In this document: positions 35,193 to 43,560 of the stretch, one piece after another
Layout: each line of letters opens with the position of its first letter
Position numbering within the stretch: the first letter of the stretch is position 1
Program-made: the position numbers and the translations under genes
Origin: CAMBRQ01 sp945870325
GTDB taxonomy: Bacteria; Bacillota; Clostridia; Lachnospirales; Lachnospiraceae
DNA: 64,000 nt
Direction: 5' to 3'
Assembly: GCF_050313795.1 (NCBI RefSeq)
Contig: NZ_JBNPMC010000008.1
Location: forward strand, 34,040 to 98,039
Notes under the pieces: generated by a model
What the model saw: only the letters and a program-made list of their open reading frames with translations
The model's database searches: none
What the model was told of the DNA's origin: nothing

Positions 35193-35270
35193 GGGGACGT
35201 AGTAAAATGCAGTTTTACTACGTCCCAAACTGGTAAATGTGGTGTACCTAATTGACAAATGTGTTGTACC
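35193..35270. repeat. Family-2 phased repeat, copy 2
   Basis: The palindrome spans 35193-35227, with units carrying GTGGTGTACC and GTGTTGTACC. Cores begin at 35222, 35244 and 35266, a 22 bp phase. It starts 5 bp after the stop of the AGCS gene. Confidence 0.88.
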
Positions 35271-35304
35271 CAAACAGACTCTAAAAGAAAGGGAGAAAGT
35301 TGAG

Positions 35305-36219
35305 ATGGATTTCTTTACACAGATGATACATTTGCAGTTTACATTGTTCTTGCTGATACTTATAGGAATATTCCTGAAAAGAAAGGGGATTATCTCTGAT
35401 GCGGGGCAGAAGACGTTGTCAGATCTGACAGTGAACATTATACTTCCCTGTAATATCATAGAGTCATTTTTAGGGGAGATCGATATCTCTGGAGAGTTCT
35501 TCAAGAATTGCGTGGGTGCCTTTATAGTTTCTTTAGCAATTCAGATATTTAGTATTCTGGTTGGTAAGTTCTTCTTTTGGAAGTTTGATTCCGGGAAAAA
35601 AAACATATTTACTTATGGACTGATTGTGTCGAATTCTAGTTTTATCGGGCTTCCGATTATTAACAGCCTATATGGCAGCTTAGGAGTTCTGTATACATCC
35701 ATCTTCCAGATTCCGGTCCGGGTAACCATGTGGTCTTCTGGTCTTGCGTTGTTCACGGATGTGGATAGGAAAGAGGCGTATAAGAAACTGGTGAAGCATC
35801 CATGTATTATTGCTATTGTGATTGGTATTGTGTTGATGGTATGTCCATTTGAATTGCCAGTGTTTGTGGATAATACGATGGCAAGTATCAGCAAATGTAT
35901 GGTACCGATCTCAATGCTGGCGATTGGATCGATGCTGGCGAATTCGAAAGTGAAACAGTTGCTAGATCCATCAGTATTGTATTATTGCCTGATCCGTCTG
36001 GTGGTATATCCGCTGTTGACACTGGCTGCTCTGCGAGGCTTACAGGTTGACCGGATGTTGGCGGATGTGACGGTACTCCTGACGGGAATGCCGATGGCAG
36101 GGACGACCGCTATACTGGCAGATAAATACGGGCGCAATTCCGAGTTCGCCTCTCAGACGATATTCGTGTCTACGTTGCTGTCAATTGTTACGCTGCCGCT
36201 TTTGTCCCTGCTGCTGTAA
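35305..36219 (+). CDS. AEC (auxin efflux carrier) family transporter
   Basis: 304 residues with ten predicted membrane helices in two halves. Family blocks are the L-S-D-L-T-V-N-I-I-L-P-C-N-I region, S-N-S-S-F-I-G-L-P-I and G-M-P-M-A-G-T-T-A-I-L-A. Bacterial members carry malate, malonate or amino acids. ATG 35305 follows AAAGGGAGAAA; an upstream in-frame GTG at 35239 lies inside the repeat. The stop codon touches family-1 repeat copy 7. Confidence 0.82.
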   Translation: MDFFTQMIHLQFTLFLLILIGIFLKRKGIISDAGQKTLSDLTVNIILPCNIIESFLGEIDISGEFFKNCVGAFIVSLAIQIFSILVGKFFFWKFDSGKKNIFTYGLIVSNSSFIGLPIINSLYGSLGVLYTSIFQIPVRVTMWSSGLALFTDVDRKEAYKKLVKHPCIIAIVIGIVLMVCPFELPVFVDNTMASISKCMVPISMLAIGSMLANSKVKQLLDPSVLYYCLIRLVVYPLLTLAALRGLQVDRMLADVTVLLTGMPMAGTTAILADKYGRNSEFASQTIFVSTLLSIVTLPLLSLLL

Positions 36220-36222
36220 TTA

Positions 36223-36318
36223 GGGACAGGGTAAATCGAATTAGGGACAGGGCAAATCCAAAAAGGGACACGGCAAATCGAGTTGGGGACGGGGGAAATT
36301 TCAATTTCCCCCGTCCCC
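36223..36318. repeat. Family-1 phased repeat, copy 7 (three units plus palindrome)
   Basis: GGGAC cores at 36223, 36244, 36265 and 36286: four cores at exactly 21 bp, the last being the palindrome arm. The loop contains the stop codon of the minus-strand DUF885 gene. Confidence 0.92.
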
Positions 36319-38049
36319 AACTAACTGCTCCCGCAAGAGTGTAAACGGTGCAGGTCCCATATCCAGCACTTCTTTATGGAATCTCTCCTGAGTAAATTCT
36401 TCCCCCCATTCTTCCATCGCATCTTTCTTCAATTCCAGAAACTCCACGTATCCAATATAATACTTCAGATAATTCGCCGGATCTCCAATGATCAGATCAT
36501 AGATATCCTCAATCGTATTCGTATCCGTAATGCCATAACTACGGAAGAACGATACCGTATCCACTAATGTCCACCCCTCATAATGAATTCCCATATCCGC
36601 AAGCGCATACAGACCAAGGATTACAGAGGTGTTTTTTTGCATAAGTGTCGCCTGTTCCTTCGGAATGGGGGCGTAATAATAACTCATCATCTCACTGTAT
36701 GTCGCCCACCCTTCTGTATAGCCTCCATAATTCAGAATATTGCGGATCGGATTTGGATTCTGGCTTGCGTAGTAAGTAGTCTGATACAGATGACCGGGAT
36801 ATCCCTCATGTGCCAGCGTCGTGAAAAGCGAGAGGTCATCTGGCAGATGTCCCTGGTTAATGTAGATGACATTATTCGTGGTATTATCAATGGCAGGAAT
36901 CATATAAAATGCAGGACTTAAGTATTCTTCCATAGATTCCTGGACGTATTTAATCTGCGTGTTGACTTCCGGAGAAGCCGGAAAGTTATTTCCTAATTTT
37001 GACTCCAGAGTCGTAAGTATAGAAGCCGGATCGGGATCCTCCAGGATAGCCCCCTGAGTCTTGAACATATCAGAGGAAACGGCGACTTCTTCTGAACTGG
37101 TCAATACCTGCTGCATTGCAGTAAGGTCGGATATCATCTGTTGCTGCGTTAACTGTTGAAGTTCCGGAATGGTTCTGGAAGACCCAGTCTCGCTTGCGAC
37201 GATGAGTTCATAGTATTCCTTCCCGTTTGGGAGATAGCAGAGCCCGTTGTTATTCTTTCCAGTCGTCCGAAGTGAGACCAGGCATTCTTTTAATTCCGCA
37301 TAAGATGGGAAAATATAATCGGCAATGCACCTGGAGTTCGCCTCTATGTAAGTATTCTTCTCGTCCATGGTCAGATCAAGTGAATTCAGCCGTTCTTCAA
37401 AGGAGGAGTAGAGATAATTGTTCTCTCCCATATCGATAAATGCCTGGCATTCTTCGATGATATCATCTGCGGAATAAGAAGCCATGAACAGCCCTTGTTC
37501 GGATTTTACCCGTTCAAATTCCATGATGGATTGGAAATATTGGGGCAGTTTGGACAGTAGTTCCAGATAGGTGTCTACGTCCGACCGAGTGTAGAACTGG
37601 TATTCCGACAGAAGAACCGGTAGTTGTGCCTGGGTGCCGGTAAGCGGTGCCAATGGTTCTTCATATAGGGCATAAGGTGCTTCTTTTAGTGCCGTAGTCA
37701 GAGAATCCTCCAAAATGTCATAGGTAAGACGGTTCTCATCCGACAGATGGCGGCGGTCGAAGGATTGGAGAAGGGCGAGCGCATTTTCGGATGAAGCACA
37801 GATGGCATTCGTATCCGTGGTACATGCACCGAAGGTTACAGGAGCATTATCGATCCCATAGGCGGAAGGGTCTTTGAGTGTGTAGTGAAGCGAGATGGTG
37901 CTTCCGGCTACCTCCTGACAGAAAAGATTCCTTGTATAATCTTCAAATTGCTGATCTTCATTGGTATTCACCTGTCGGAAGACAATGACCGACAGGAAAA
38001 GAATCAGCAGAAAGCAGGAAGCGATAATGGCAGAACGTTTTTTTGACAT
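36301..38049 (-). CDS. DUF885 protein, membrane-anchored putative metallopeptidase
   Basis: 582 residues. An N-terminal membrane helix (about 6-25) anchors a large extracellular domain. The metal motif H-E-G-Y-P-G-H near residue 414 matches the H-E-x-x-P-G-H of DUF885, followed by a G-W-A-T-Y-S-E-M region as second ligand helix. Family members are predicted zinc peptidases of unknown substrate. The last five residues (GDGGN) and the stop are encoded by repeat copy 7, replacing whatever the original C-terminus was. AAAGGTC precedes the start. Confidence 0.8.
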   Translation of the reverse strand: MSKKRSAIIASCFLLILFLSVIVFRQVNTNEDQQFEDYTRNLFCQEVAGSTISLHYTLKDPSAYGIDNAPVTFGACTTDTNAICASSENALALLQSFDRRHLSDENRLTYDILEDSLTTALKEAPYALYEEPLAPLTGTQAQLPVLLSEYQFYTRSDVDTYLELLSKLPQYFQSIMEFERVKSEQGLFMASYSADDIIEECQAFIDMGENNYLYSSFEERLNSLDLTMDEKNTYIEANSRCIADYIFPSYAELKECLVSLRTTGKNNNGLCYLPNGKEYYELIVASETGSSRTIPELQQLTQQQMISDLTAMQQVLTSSEEVAVSSDMFKTQGAILEDPDPASILTTLESKLGNNFPASPEVNTQIKYVQESMEEYLSPAFYMIPAIDNTTNNVIYINQGHLPDDLSLFTTLAHEGYPGHLYQTTYYASQNPNPIRNILNYGGYTEGWATYSEMMSYYYAPIPKEQATLMQKNTSVILGLYALADMGIHYEGWTLVDTVSFFRSYGITDTNTIEDIYDLIIGDPANYLKYYIGYVEFLELKKDAMEEWGEEFTQERFHKEVLDMGPAPFTLLREQLVGDGGN

Positions 38050-38110
38050 AGTTGACCTTTAGATTTTTTTATATGTATATGCAGAAAATCCGAATGTCAT
38101 GCGCTTACCC

Positions 38111-38140
38111 TTGACAATCCAAGCCTGTCTATGTTACGAT
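38111..38140 (+). promoter_or_regulatory. Predicted promoter of the metG T-box leader
   Basis: TTGACA (38111-38116), an 18 bp spacer and TACGAT (38135-38140). The transcript would start near 38147. Confidence 0.65.
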
Positions 38141-38146
38141 TTTTAG

Positions 38147-38519
38147 CGGAAATGAATGAAAGTGAAACGCGATGACGAAGAGAGTAGGTCTTTCAAGATT
38201 CTACAGAGAAGTCCCGAACCGCAGTCTGCAGGTTAAGGTGCTATATGGCAGCGGCAGACAGATATATGAAAAGCGGTTATGCTGAGAGGGATGAATGGAG
38301 ACTGGCTGAACATGGCTTCTGAGCAGCGCACCGAGCATGAAGCCGGAATGATCACTTTTGGTGATGAATCGGTTGTGTAAGGCTGCGATGGGTTCGCCCG
38401 TTATAGCGAGAGAGTGCTAATTGGCACTTGCTAAGGCTTCTGTCCGTGAGGGCAGAGTGAAGTAGAAGTGGTAACACGGTAATTACCCGTCTTCTTATGA
38501 TAGGAGGCGGGATTTTTTT
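38147..38519 (+). promoter_or_regulatory. T-box leader of metG
   Basis: About 370 bases of leader. The Stem I AGTA-type motif is in GAAGAGAGTAGG (near 38178). The antiterminator bulge is GTGGTAACACGG (38468-38479). The terminator hairpin CCCGTCTTC/GGAGGCGGG lies at 38486-38511, followed by seven T. Uncharged tRNA binding through the specifier and the bulge would favour the antiterminator. ATG triplets in Stem I suit a methionine specifier, but the exact codon was not resolved by folding. Confidence 0.85.
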
Positions 38520-38680
38520 CTCTATGAAAACACCAGCCATGCGCCAGGGTTCATAGAAACTCGAAAGAGTATACTCATTCGAGCATCCCGTCATACATGC
38601 CTTCGGCTGGCGGGCGCTGACCGATAAGGTGTAGTTATATGAGAGCAAATCATCAAAATCAAGAAAAAGGAGAGAGAAGT
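38520..38680. other. Structured spacer between the T-box terminator and metG
   Basis: 160 bases with nested inverted repeats (CTATGAA/TTCATAG; CTCGAA...TTCGAG around GAGTATACTC). No ORF is supported. It may stabilise the mRNA or be a remnant. Confidence 0.4.
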
Positions 38681-40624
38681 ATGTGTAATAAGTGTGATAA
38701 GCCAAAATATTATATGACAACTGCCATTGCCTACACATCCGGTAAGCCGCATATCGGCAATACCTATGAGATTGTCCTGGCAGACGCGATTGCAAGATAT
38801 AAGAGGAGCCAGGGATACGACGTATTCTTCCAGACCGGAACAGATGAGCATGGTCAGAAGATTGAACTGAAAGCCCAGGAGGCTGGAATTACGCCTAAGG
38901 AGTTCGTAGACAACGTTGCCGGCGAGATTCAGAGAATCTGGGATATGATGAATACTTCCTATGACAAATTCATCCGTACAACGGATGCAGATCATGAGAA
39001 GCAGGTACAGAAGATCTTTAAGAAATTATATGAACAGGGGGATATTTACAAAGGATCATATGAGGGACTGTACTGTACTCCGTGCGAGTCTTTCTGGACC
39101 GAATCCCAGTTAGTAGATGGCAAATGTCCTGATTGTGGACGTGAAGTGAAGCCTGCGAAAGAAGAAGCATATTTCTTCAGAATGAGCAAATATGCAGACC
39201 GTCTGATTGAGCATATTAACACCCATCCGGAGTTCATTCAGCCGGTATCCCGTAAGAATGAGATGATGAACAACTTCCTGCTTCCGGGATTACAGGATCT
39301 GTGTGTGTCCAGAACTTCATTTACATGGGGAATCCCGGTAGAATTCGATCCAAAGCATGTCACATACGTGTGGCTGGATGCGCTTACTAATTATATCACC
39401 GGAATCGGATATGACTGTGACGGCGAGAGCACAGAGCAGTTCAAGAAGAACTGGCCGGCTGACCTGCATTTGATCGGAAAAGACATCATCCGTTTCCATA
39501 CGATTTACTGGCCGATCTTCCTGATGGCACTGGATCTGCCGCTGCCGAAACAGATCTTCGGACATCCATGGCTTCTGCAGGGTGACGGCAAGATGAGCAA
39601 GTCCAAGGGAAATGTACTGTATGCAGATGAACTGGTGGATTTCTTTGGCGTAGATGCAGTACGTTACTTCGTACTTCACGAGATGCCATTTGAAAATGAC
39701 GGTGTAATCTCTTGGGAACTGATGGTAGAGCGTATGAACTCTGACCTTGCAAATACGCTTGGTAACCTGGTGAACAGAACCATCTCCATGACAAATAAAT
39801 ATTTCGGTGGAGTGGTAACCGATAAAGGTGTTGCAGATACCGATGAAGAGAGGGCAGTGGATGCTGACCTGAAAGCGGTTGTAGAGAAGACACCGAAGAC
39901 AGTGGATGCGAAGATGGATGATCTGCGTGTGGCTGATGCAATCACAGAGATCTTCAACCTCTTCAAACGCTGTAACAAATACATCGATGAGACGATGCCA
40001 TGGGCATTGGCAAAAGACGAAGCGAAGAAAGACCGTCTGGAGACAGTGCTTTACAACCTGATCGCAAGCATCAAAGCCGGAGCAAAACTTCTGGAATCCT
40101 TCATGCCAGAGACGTCCGAGAGAATATTTGCCCAGTTAGGCGATGGCAAAGTAACTGAAAAGCCGGAGATACTTTTCGCAAGACTGGATATTAATGAAGT
40201 CCTGAAAAAAGTAGAAGAACTTCACCCGCCAGTTGCTGAGGAAGAGGCAGCAGATGAAGGTTCTGCTGAGGAAACGGTCATAGATATCGAAGCAAAGCCG
40301 GAGATTACTTTCGAAGATTTCGGAAAGATGCAGTTCCAGGTTGGTGAGATTATTGCCTGCGAAGAGGTGAAGAAGTCCAAAAAACTTCTCTGCTCCCAGG
40401 TAAAGATCGGCAGCCAGGTAAAACAGATTGTCTCCGGAATCAAGGCACACTATACGGCAGAAGAGATGGTTGGCAAGAAGGTAATGGTGCTTGTTAATCT
40501 GAAACCTGCGCGCCTTGCAGGTGTTCTGTCAGAAGGAATGCTTCTGTGTGCGGAAGATGCAGACGGCAATCTGGCACTCATGACACCGGAGAAAGCAATG
40601 CCGGCAGGCGCAGAGATCTGTTAA
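38681..40624 (+). CDS. metG: Methionyl-tRNA synthetase
   Basis: 647 residues. The class I HIGH motif is P-H-I-G-N, and KMSKS is K-M-S-K-S-K-G. A zinc knuckle (C-T-P-C-E and C-P-D-C-G) lies in the connective region. The C-terminal EMAP/Arc1p tRNA-binding domain (about 540-647) begins F-G-K-M-Q-F-Q-V-G-E-I. It charges tRNA-Met for initiation and elongation. AAAAAGGAGAGAGA precedes ATG 38681; an in-frame ATG at 38639 lacks a site. Expression is set by the upstream T-box. Confidence 0.95.
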   Translation: MCNKCDKPKYYMTTAIAYTSGKPHIGNTYEIVLADAIARYKRSQGYDVFFQTGTDEHGQKIELKAQEAGITPKEFVDNVAGEIQRIWDMMNTSYDKFIRTTDADHEKQVQKIFKKLYEQGDIYKGSYEGLYCTPCESFWTESQLVDGKCPDCGREVKPAKEEAYFFRMSKYADRLIEHINTHPEFIQPVSRKNEMMNNFLLPGLQDLCVSRTSFTWGIPVEFDPKHVTYVWLDALTNYITGIGYDCDGESTEQFKKNWPADLHLIGKDIIRFHTIYWPIFLMALDLPLPKQIFGHPWLLQGDGKMSKSKGNVLYADELVDFFGVDAVRYFVLHEMPFENDGVISWELMVERMNSDLANTLGNLVNRTISMTNKYFGGVVTDKGVADTDEERAVDADLKAVVEKTPKTVDAKMDDLRVADAITEIFNLFKRCNKYIDETMPWALAKDEAKKDRLETVLYNLIASIKAGAKLLESFMPETSERIFAQLGDGKVTEKPEILFARLDINEVLKKVEELHPPVAEEEAADEGSAEETVIDIEAKPEITFEDFGKMQFQVGEIIACEEVKKSKKLLCSQVKIGSQVKQIVSGIKAHYTAEEMVGKKVMVLVNLKPARLAGVLSEGMLLCAEDADGNLALMTPEKAMPAGAEIC

Positions 40625-40634
40625 GCTACGCTTT

Positions 40635-40731
40635 GGGGACGGGGGAAATTGCAATTTCCCCCGTCCCCAATTGAGATAAGGGTGTCCCTTTTTGGATTTG
40701 CCCTGTCCCTAATTAAAATAGCCCTGTCCCT
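40635..40731. repeat. Family-1 phased repeat, copy 8 (palindrome plus three units)
   Basis: GTCCC cores at 40663, 40684, 40705 and 40726, an exact 21 bp phase. It begins about 10 bp after the metG stop and ends about 35 bp before ddh. Confidence 0.92.
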
Positions 40732-40766
40732 AATGGGAGAAGGGGAGAAAAGAGAGGTATATTAAT

Positions 40767-41753
40767 ATGGAAAAAATCAGAATTGGTATTGTGGGATATG
40801 GAAATATCGGAAGAGGTGTTGAGCGTGCGATCGCTCGTAACGACGACATGGAATTAAAGGCAGTATTCACCAGAAGAGATCCGGCTGCCGTGCAGATTGC
40901 GACCGAAGGTGTTGCTGTAAAACACATGGATGATATGATGTCTATGAAGGATGAGATCGACGTTATGGTGCTTTGCGGTGGTTCTGCTACGGATCTTCCG
41001 GTTATGGGACCGCAGATTGCTGCGAATTTTAACACGATTGACAGTTTTGATACACATGCAAGAATCCCGGAATATTTTGCAAATGTAGACAAGGCGGCAA
41101 AAGAAGGCGGCAACATCGGAATCATCTCCGTAGGCTGGGATCCCGGAATGTTTTCGTTGAACCGTTTGTATGCAGAGTCGATCCTGCCGCAGGGAAGCAC
41201 TTATACATTCTGGGGCAAAGGTGTCAGCCAAGGACATTCTGACGCTATCCGCCGGGTAGAAGGCGTGAAGAATGGTATTCAGTATACGGTCCCGATTGAA
41301 GAAGCGGTAGAACGAGTAAGAAGCGGAAACGAGCCGGAACTTACAACGAGAGAGAAGCATCTGCGTGAATGTTATGTGGTTCCGGAGGAAGGTGCAGATC
41401 TTCAGGCGATCGAGACAACGATCAAGACAATGCCGAATTATTTTGACGATTATGATACAACGGTAACATTTATTACAGAAGAAGAATTAAAAGCCAACCA
41501 CAGCAAGATGCCTCACGGTGGATTCGTAATCCGCAGCGGCGAGACGGGAACAGAAGGAAATAAACATATTATTGAATATTCTTTAAAATTGGATTCCAAT
41601 CCGGAATTTACGGCGTGTGTATTAGTCTGCTATGCAAGAGCAGCTTATCGCCTGGCTAAGGCAGGAGAAAGCGGGGCAAGAACCGTATTCGATATCGCAC
41701 CTGCATTACTGTCTCAGAAGAGCCCGGAACAGTTACGTGCGGGGTTATTATAG
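40767..41753 (+). CDS. ddh: meso-Diaminopimelate D-dehydrogenase
   Basis: 328 residues. The N-terminal Rossmann loop G-I-V-G-Y-G-N-I-G-R-G, the F-T-R-R-D-P segment that favours NADPH, D-S-F-D-T-H and the G-W-D-P-G-M-F-S block are diagnostic of Ddh. It converts tetrahydrodipicolinate with ammonia directly to meso-DAP for lysine and peptidoglycan, bypassing the acylated route. GAGAGGTA lies before the ATG. tatD follows after two bases, so the two may be cotranscribed. Confidence 0.92.
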   Translation: MEKIRIGIVGYGNIGRGVERAIARNDDMELKAVFTRRDPAAVQIATEGVAVKHMDDMMSMKDEIDVMVLCGGSATDLPVMGPQIAANFNTIDSFDTHARIPEYFANVDKAAKEGGNIGIISVGWDPGMFSLNRLYAESILPQGSTYTFWGKGVSQGHSDAIRRVEGVKNGIQYTVPIEEAVERVRSGNEPELTTREKHLRECYVVPEEGADLQAIETTIKTMPNYFDDYDTTVTFITEEELKANHSKMPHGGFVIRSGETGTEGNKHIIEYSLKLDSNPEFTACVLVCYARAAYRLAKAGESGARTVFDIAPALLSQKSPEQLRAGLL

Positions 41754-41755
41754 AG

Positions 41756-42529
41756 ATGAATGAAATGATATTCGATACACACGCGCATTACGACGATAAA
41801 CAATTTGATGCTGACAGGGAGGAACTTCTGAGTGAACTTCCGAAACTTGGTGTAGGTACGATCGTTAATGTAGGCGCATCTTTTGAAGGATGCAAAAGAG
41901 TTATGGAATTAGCGGCAAGATATCCATATGTCTATGCAGCGGTCGGTGTTCATCCGGATGAAGTAGGGGCATTGAATGAAGAGACATTTGCGATGCTTGA
42001 AAGTTGGTGCCATGAAGAGAAGGTAGTCGCAGTCGGTGAGATCGGACTTGACTATTACTGGGATGAGGAGCCGCGGGAAGTGCAGAAGGAGTGGTTTGTC
42101 AGGCAGTTGGATCTTGCGCGCAGAGTAAACCTTCCGGTTAATATTCACAGCCGTGACGCATCTGAAGATACATTCCAGATTATGGATGAATATGCAAAAG
42201 GGCTTGGAGGCATTATTCACTGTTATTCCGGTTCAAAGGAGATGGCAGCAGAATATGTCAAAAGGGGCTTTCATATCGGAGTAGGAGGCGTTGTAACTTT
42301 CAAGAATGGAAAGAAACTCAAGCAAGTAGTGGAAGCGATTCCATTGGAGTCAATTGTACTTGAAACGGATTGTCCATATCTTGCACCAGAGCCGTATCGA
42401 GGCAAGCGAAATAATTCTTCATATATTCGCTATGTGGCAGATGAGATTGCAAGATTGAAAGGAATTACGTCTGATGAGGTTATAAGACAGACAGAAATCA
42501 ATGCAAGAAAGGTGTATGGACTGGAATAG
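41756..42529 (+). CDS. tatD: TatD-family metal-dependent DNase
   Basis: 257 residues. Metal-binding residues appear in F-D-T-H-A-H-Y-D, G-E-I-G-L-D-Y-Y, the N-I-H-S-R-D block and E-T-D-C-P-Y-L-A-P. TatD proteins are 3'-5' exonucleases or endonucleases and D-Tyr-tRNA-like hydrolases of the amidohydrolase superfamily. The gene is often next to metG in Bacillota; here ddh is inserted between. The stop codon lies in the loop of the terminator. Confidence 0.92.
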   Translation: MNEMIFDTHAHYDDKQFDADREELLSELPKLGVGTIVNVGASFEGCKRVMELAARYPYVYAAVGVHPDEVGALNEETFAMLESWCHEEKVVAVGEIGLDYYWDEEPREVQKEWFVRQLDLARRVNLPVNIHSRDASEDTFQIMDEYAKGLGGIIHCYSGSKEMAAEYVKRGFHIGVGGVVTFKNGKKLKQVVEAIPLESIVLETDCPYLAPEPYRGKRNNSSYIRYVADEIARLKGITSDEVIRQTEINARKVYGLE

Positions 42530-42550
42530 TCCATACACCTTTCTTGCATT
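42500..42550. terminator. Long bidirectional terminator overlapping the tatD stop
   Basis: AATGCAAGAAAGGTGTATGG and its exact complement enclose a short loop that contains the tatD stop. The stem therefore also encodes the last residues of TatD. Confidence 0.85.
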
Positions 42551-42589
42551 AAGCGATATGCCGGTACGGAAAAGGTCTTCTTCGCAGGC

Positions 42590-42964
42590 TCAATCCGGAA
42601 GACTGATCTCCGTCACAATCTGTCCCGATTCGTCACAAAGTATGGTGTCGTACGGTGTCTGTAATTGATAATGCAGCATGGTACGGTAAAGTTCCAGTTC
42701 AAAATAAGGATTAGGATGTCTGCCGTTTAACTTCTGATGTGATTCGATAATCTCTTTTGCCAGTGTCTCTTCATGAATGGGAAGCAGGCTGTGGACGACA
42801 ATAGCCATCCTGGTCTCAGTCAGGTCGGGGGAGGACATAATTGTAGAATGGAGTATCTCGTAAGGCTTGTGCTCCTCCCATAAAAAGAGTGCCAGGAGTA
42901 GGATCCCGAGAATGGCGGGAAGATATCTTGCTGGTTTGGGACTTTCATGTTTGGAATGTAGCAT
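42590..42964 (-). CDS. Unknown small membrane-anchored protein
   Basis: 124 residues, family not recognised. A basic N-terminus and one hydrophobic helix (about 14-27) are followed by a hydrophilic domain with several conserved-looking His/Glu residues. An AGAGGTG site lies upstream of the ATG. The coding frame is uninterrupted and sits between a terminator and the divergent XRE gene, so it is likely a real gene. Confidence 0.55.
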   Translation of the reverse strand: MLHSKHESPKPARYLPAILGILLLALFLWEEHKPYEILHSTIMSSPDLTETRMAIVVHSLLPIHEETLAKEIIESHQKLNGRHPNPYFELELYRTMLHYQLQTPYDTILCDESGQIVTEISLPD

Positions 42965-43144
42965 AGTTTGGATGCACCTCTTTCAATCTGTTTTTTTAGG
43001 GAAATGCCTGTGAAGGTATGGGCAGTTGCCTGGTTCCATAATGCAACCATGCACTGTATTTTATTACAGTGTAAGTTAATATATCTATTTTTTCAACAAA
43101 AATATGGGTATACTTAACCATAAAGAAATGGCATGGTGTTGAGT

Positions 43145-43363
43145 ATGAGTAAGATTGTGATTGATTTGGAGAGAGTTCTGGCAGAAAAACAAGTCAGTAA
43201 GACTCAGTTGTGTTATATCTGCAGGCTGCAGCGTACGCAGTTGAACAATTACTGCAAGAACAAAGTTTCCCGCGTGGATCTGAACACGCTGGCGAAGATC
43301 TGTGATTGCCTGAAGTGTGATGTGAGCGATATTTTAAAACTGGAAAATGAAGATGAAGTATAG
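43145..43363 (+). CDS. Small XRE-family DNA-binding protein
   Basis: 72 residues consisting only of a helix-turn-helix of Cro/CI type. The second and third helices are K-T-Q-L-C-Y-I-C and R-T-Q-L-N-N-Y-C, and the end is C-D-V-S-D-I-L-K-L. The YozG-like single-domain group acts as repressors of nearby genes, here perhaps its own or the divergent membrane protein. ATG 43145 is preferred to the in-frame GTG at 43133. Confidence 0.75.
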   Translation: MSKIVIDLERVLAEKQVSKTQLCYICRLQRTQLNNYCKNKVSRVDLNTLAKICDCLKCDVSDILKLENEDEV

Positions 43364-43400
43364 CAGCCGCTGCACCTGTGGAAGGGAGCGGTTGTTTTCT
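43364..43400 (+). terminator. Terminator after the XRE gene
   Basis: CAGCCGCT/AGCGGTTG stem followed by TTTTCTTTT. It overlaps the stop codon region. Confidence 0.7.
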
Positions 43401-43493
43401 TTTGGTAGAAATAGAAAGTGTTAAAAAATAATTAATAAAATTTTTCAAACTTTCTCTTCCCTTTCACATGACTTTGGTGTATGATAGTACATG

Positions 43494-43509
43494 ACGCTAT
43501 ATATTGTAC
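43494..43509. promoter_or_regulatory. Possible NrdR box upstream of nrdD
   Basis: ACGCTATATATTGTAC resembles the NrdR consensus (ACAC-AT-rich-GTGT). It follows a TATGAT -10-like hexamer (43480-43485), near the expected transcription start. Only one convincing box is seen, whereas NrdR normally needs two. Confidence 0.4.
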
Positions 43510-43560
43510 AAAAACGCGAGGGAGTATCAATATTTGGTAGGCGGAGGCGAGGAGAGAAAG

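Noticed and set aside
36223..36318. CRISPR-like array (regular short repeats)
   Set aside because: The units directly abut at 21 bp with no unique spacers, and no cas genes are present. The structure ends in a palindrome instead.
38147..38519. tRNA gene or tRNA-like element in the metG leader
   Set aside because: The conserved AGTA and GTGGTAACACGG motifs and the terminator identify a T-box leader; no cloverleaf was found.
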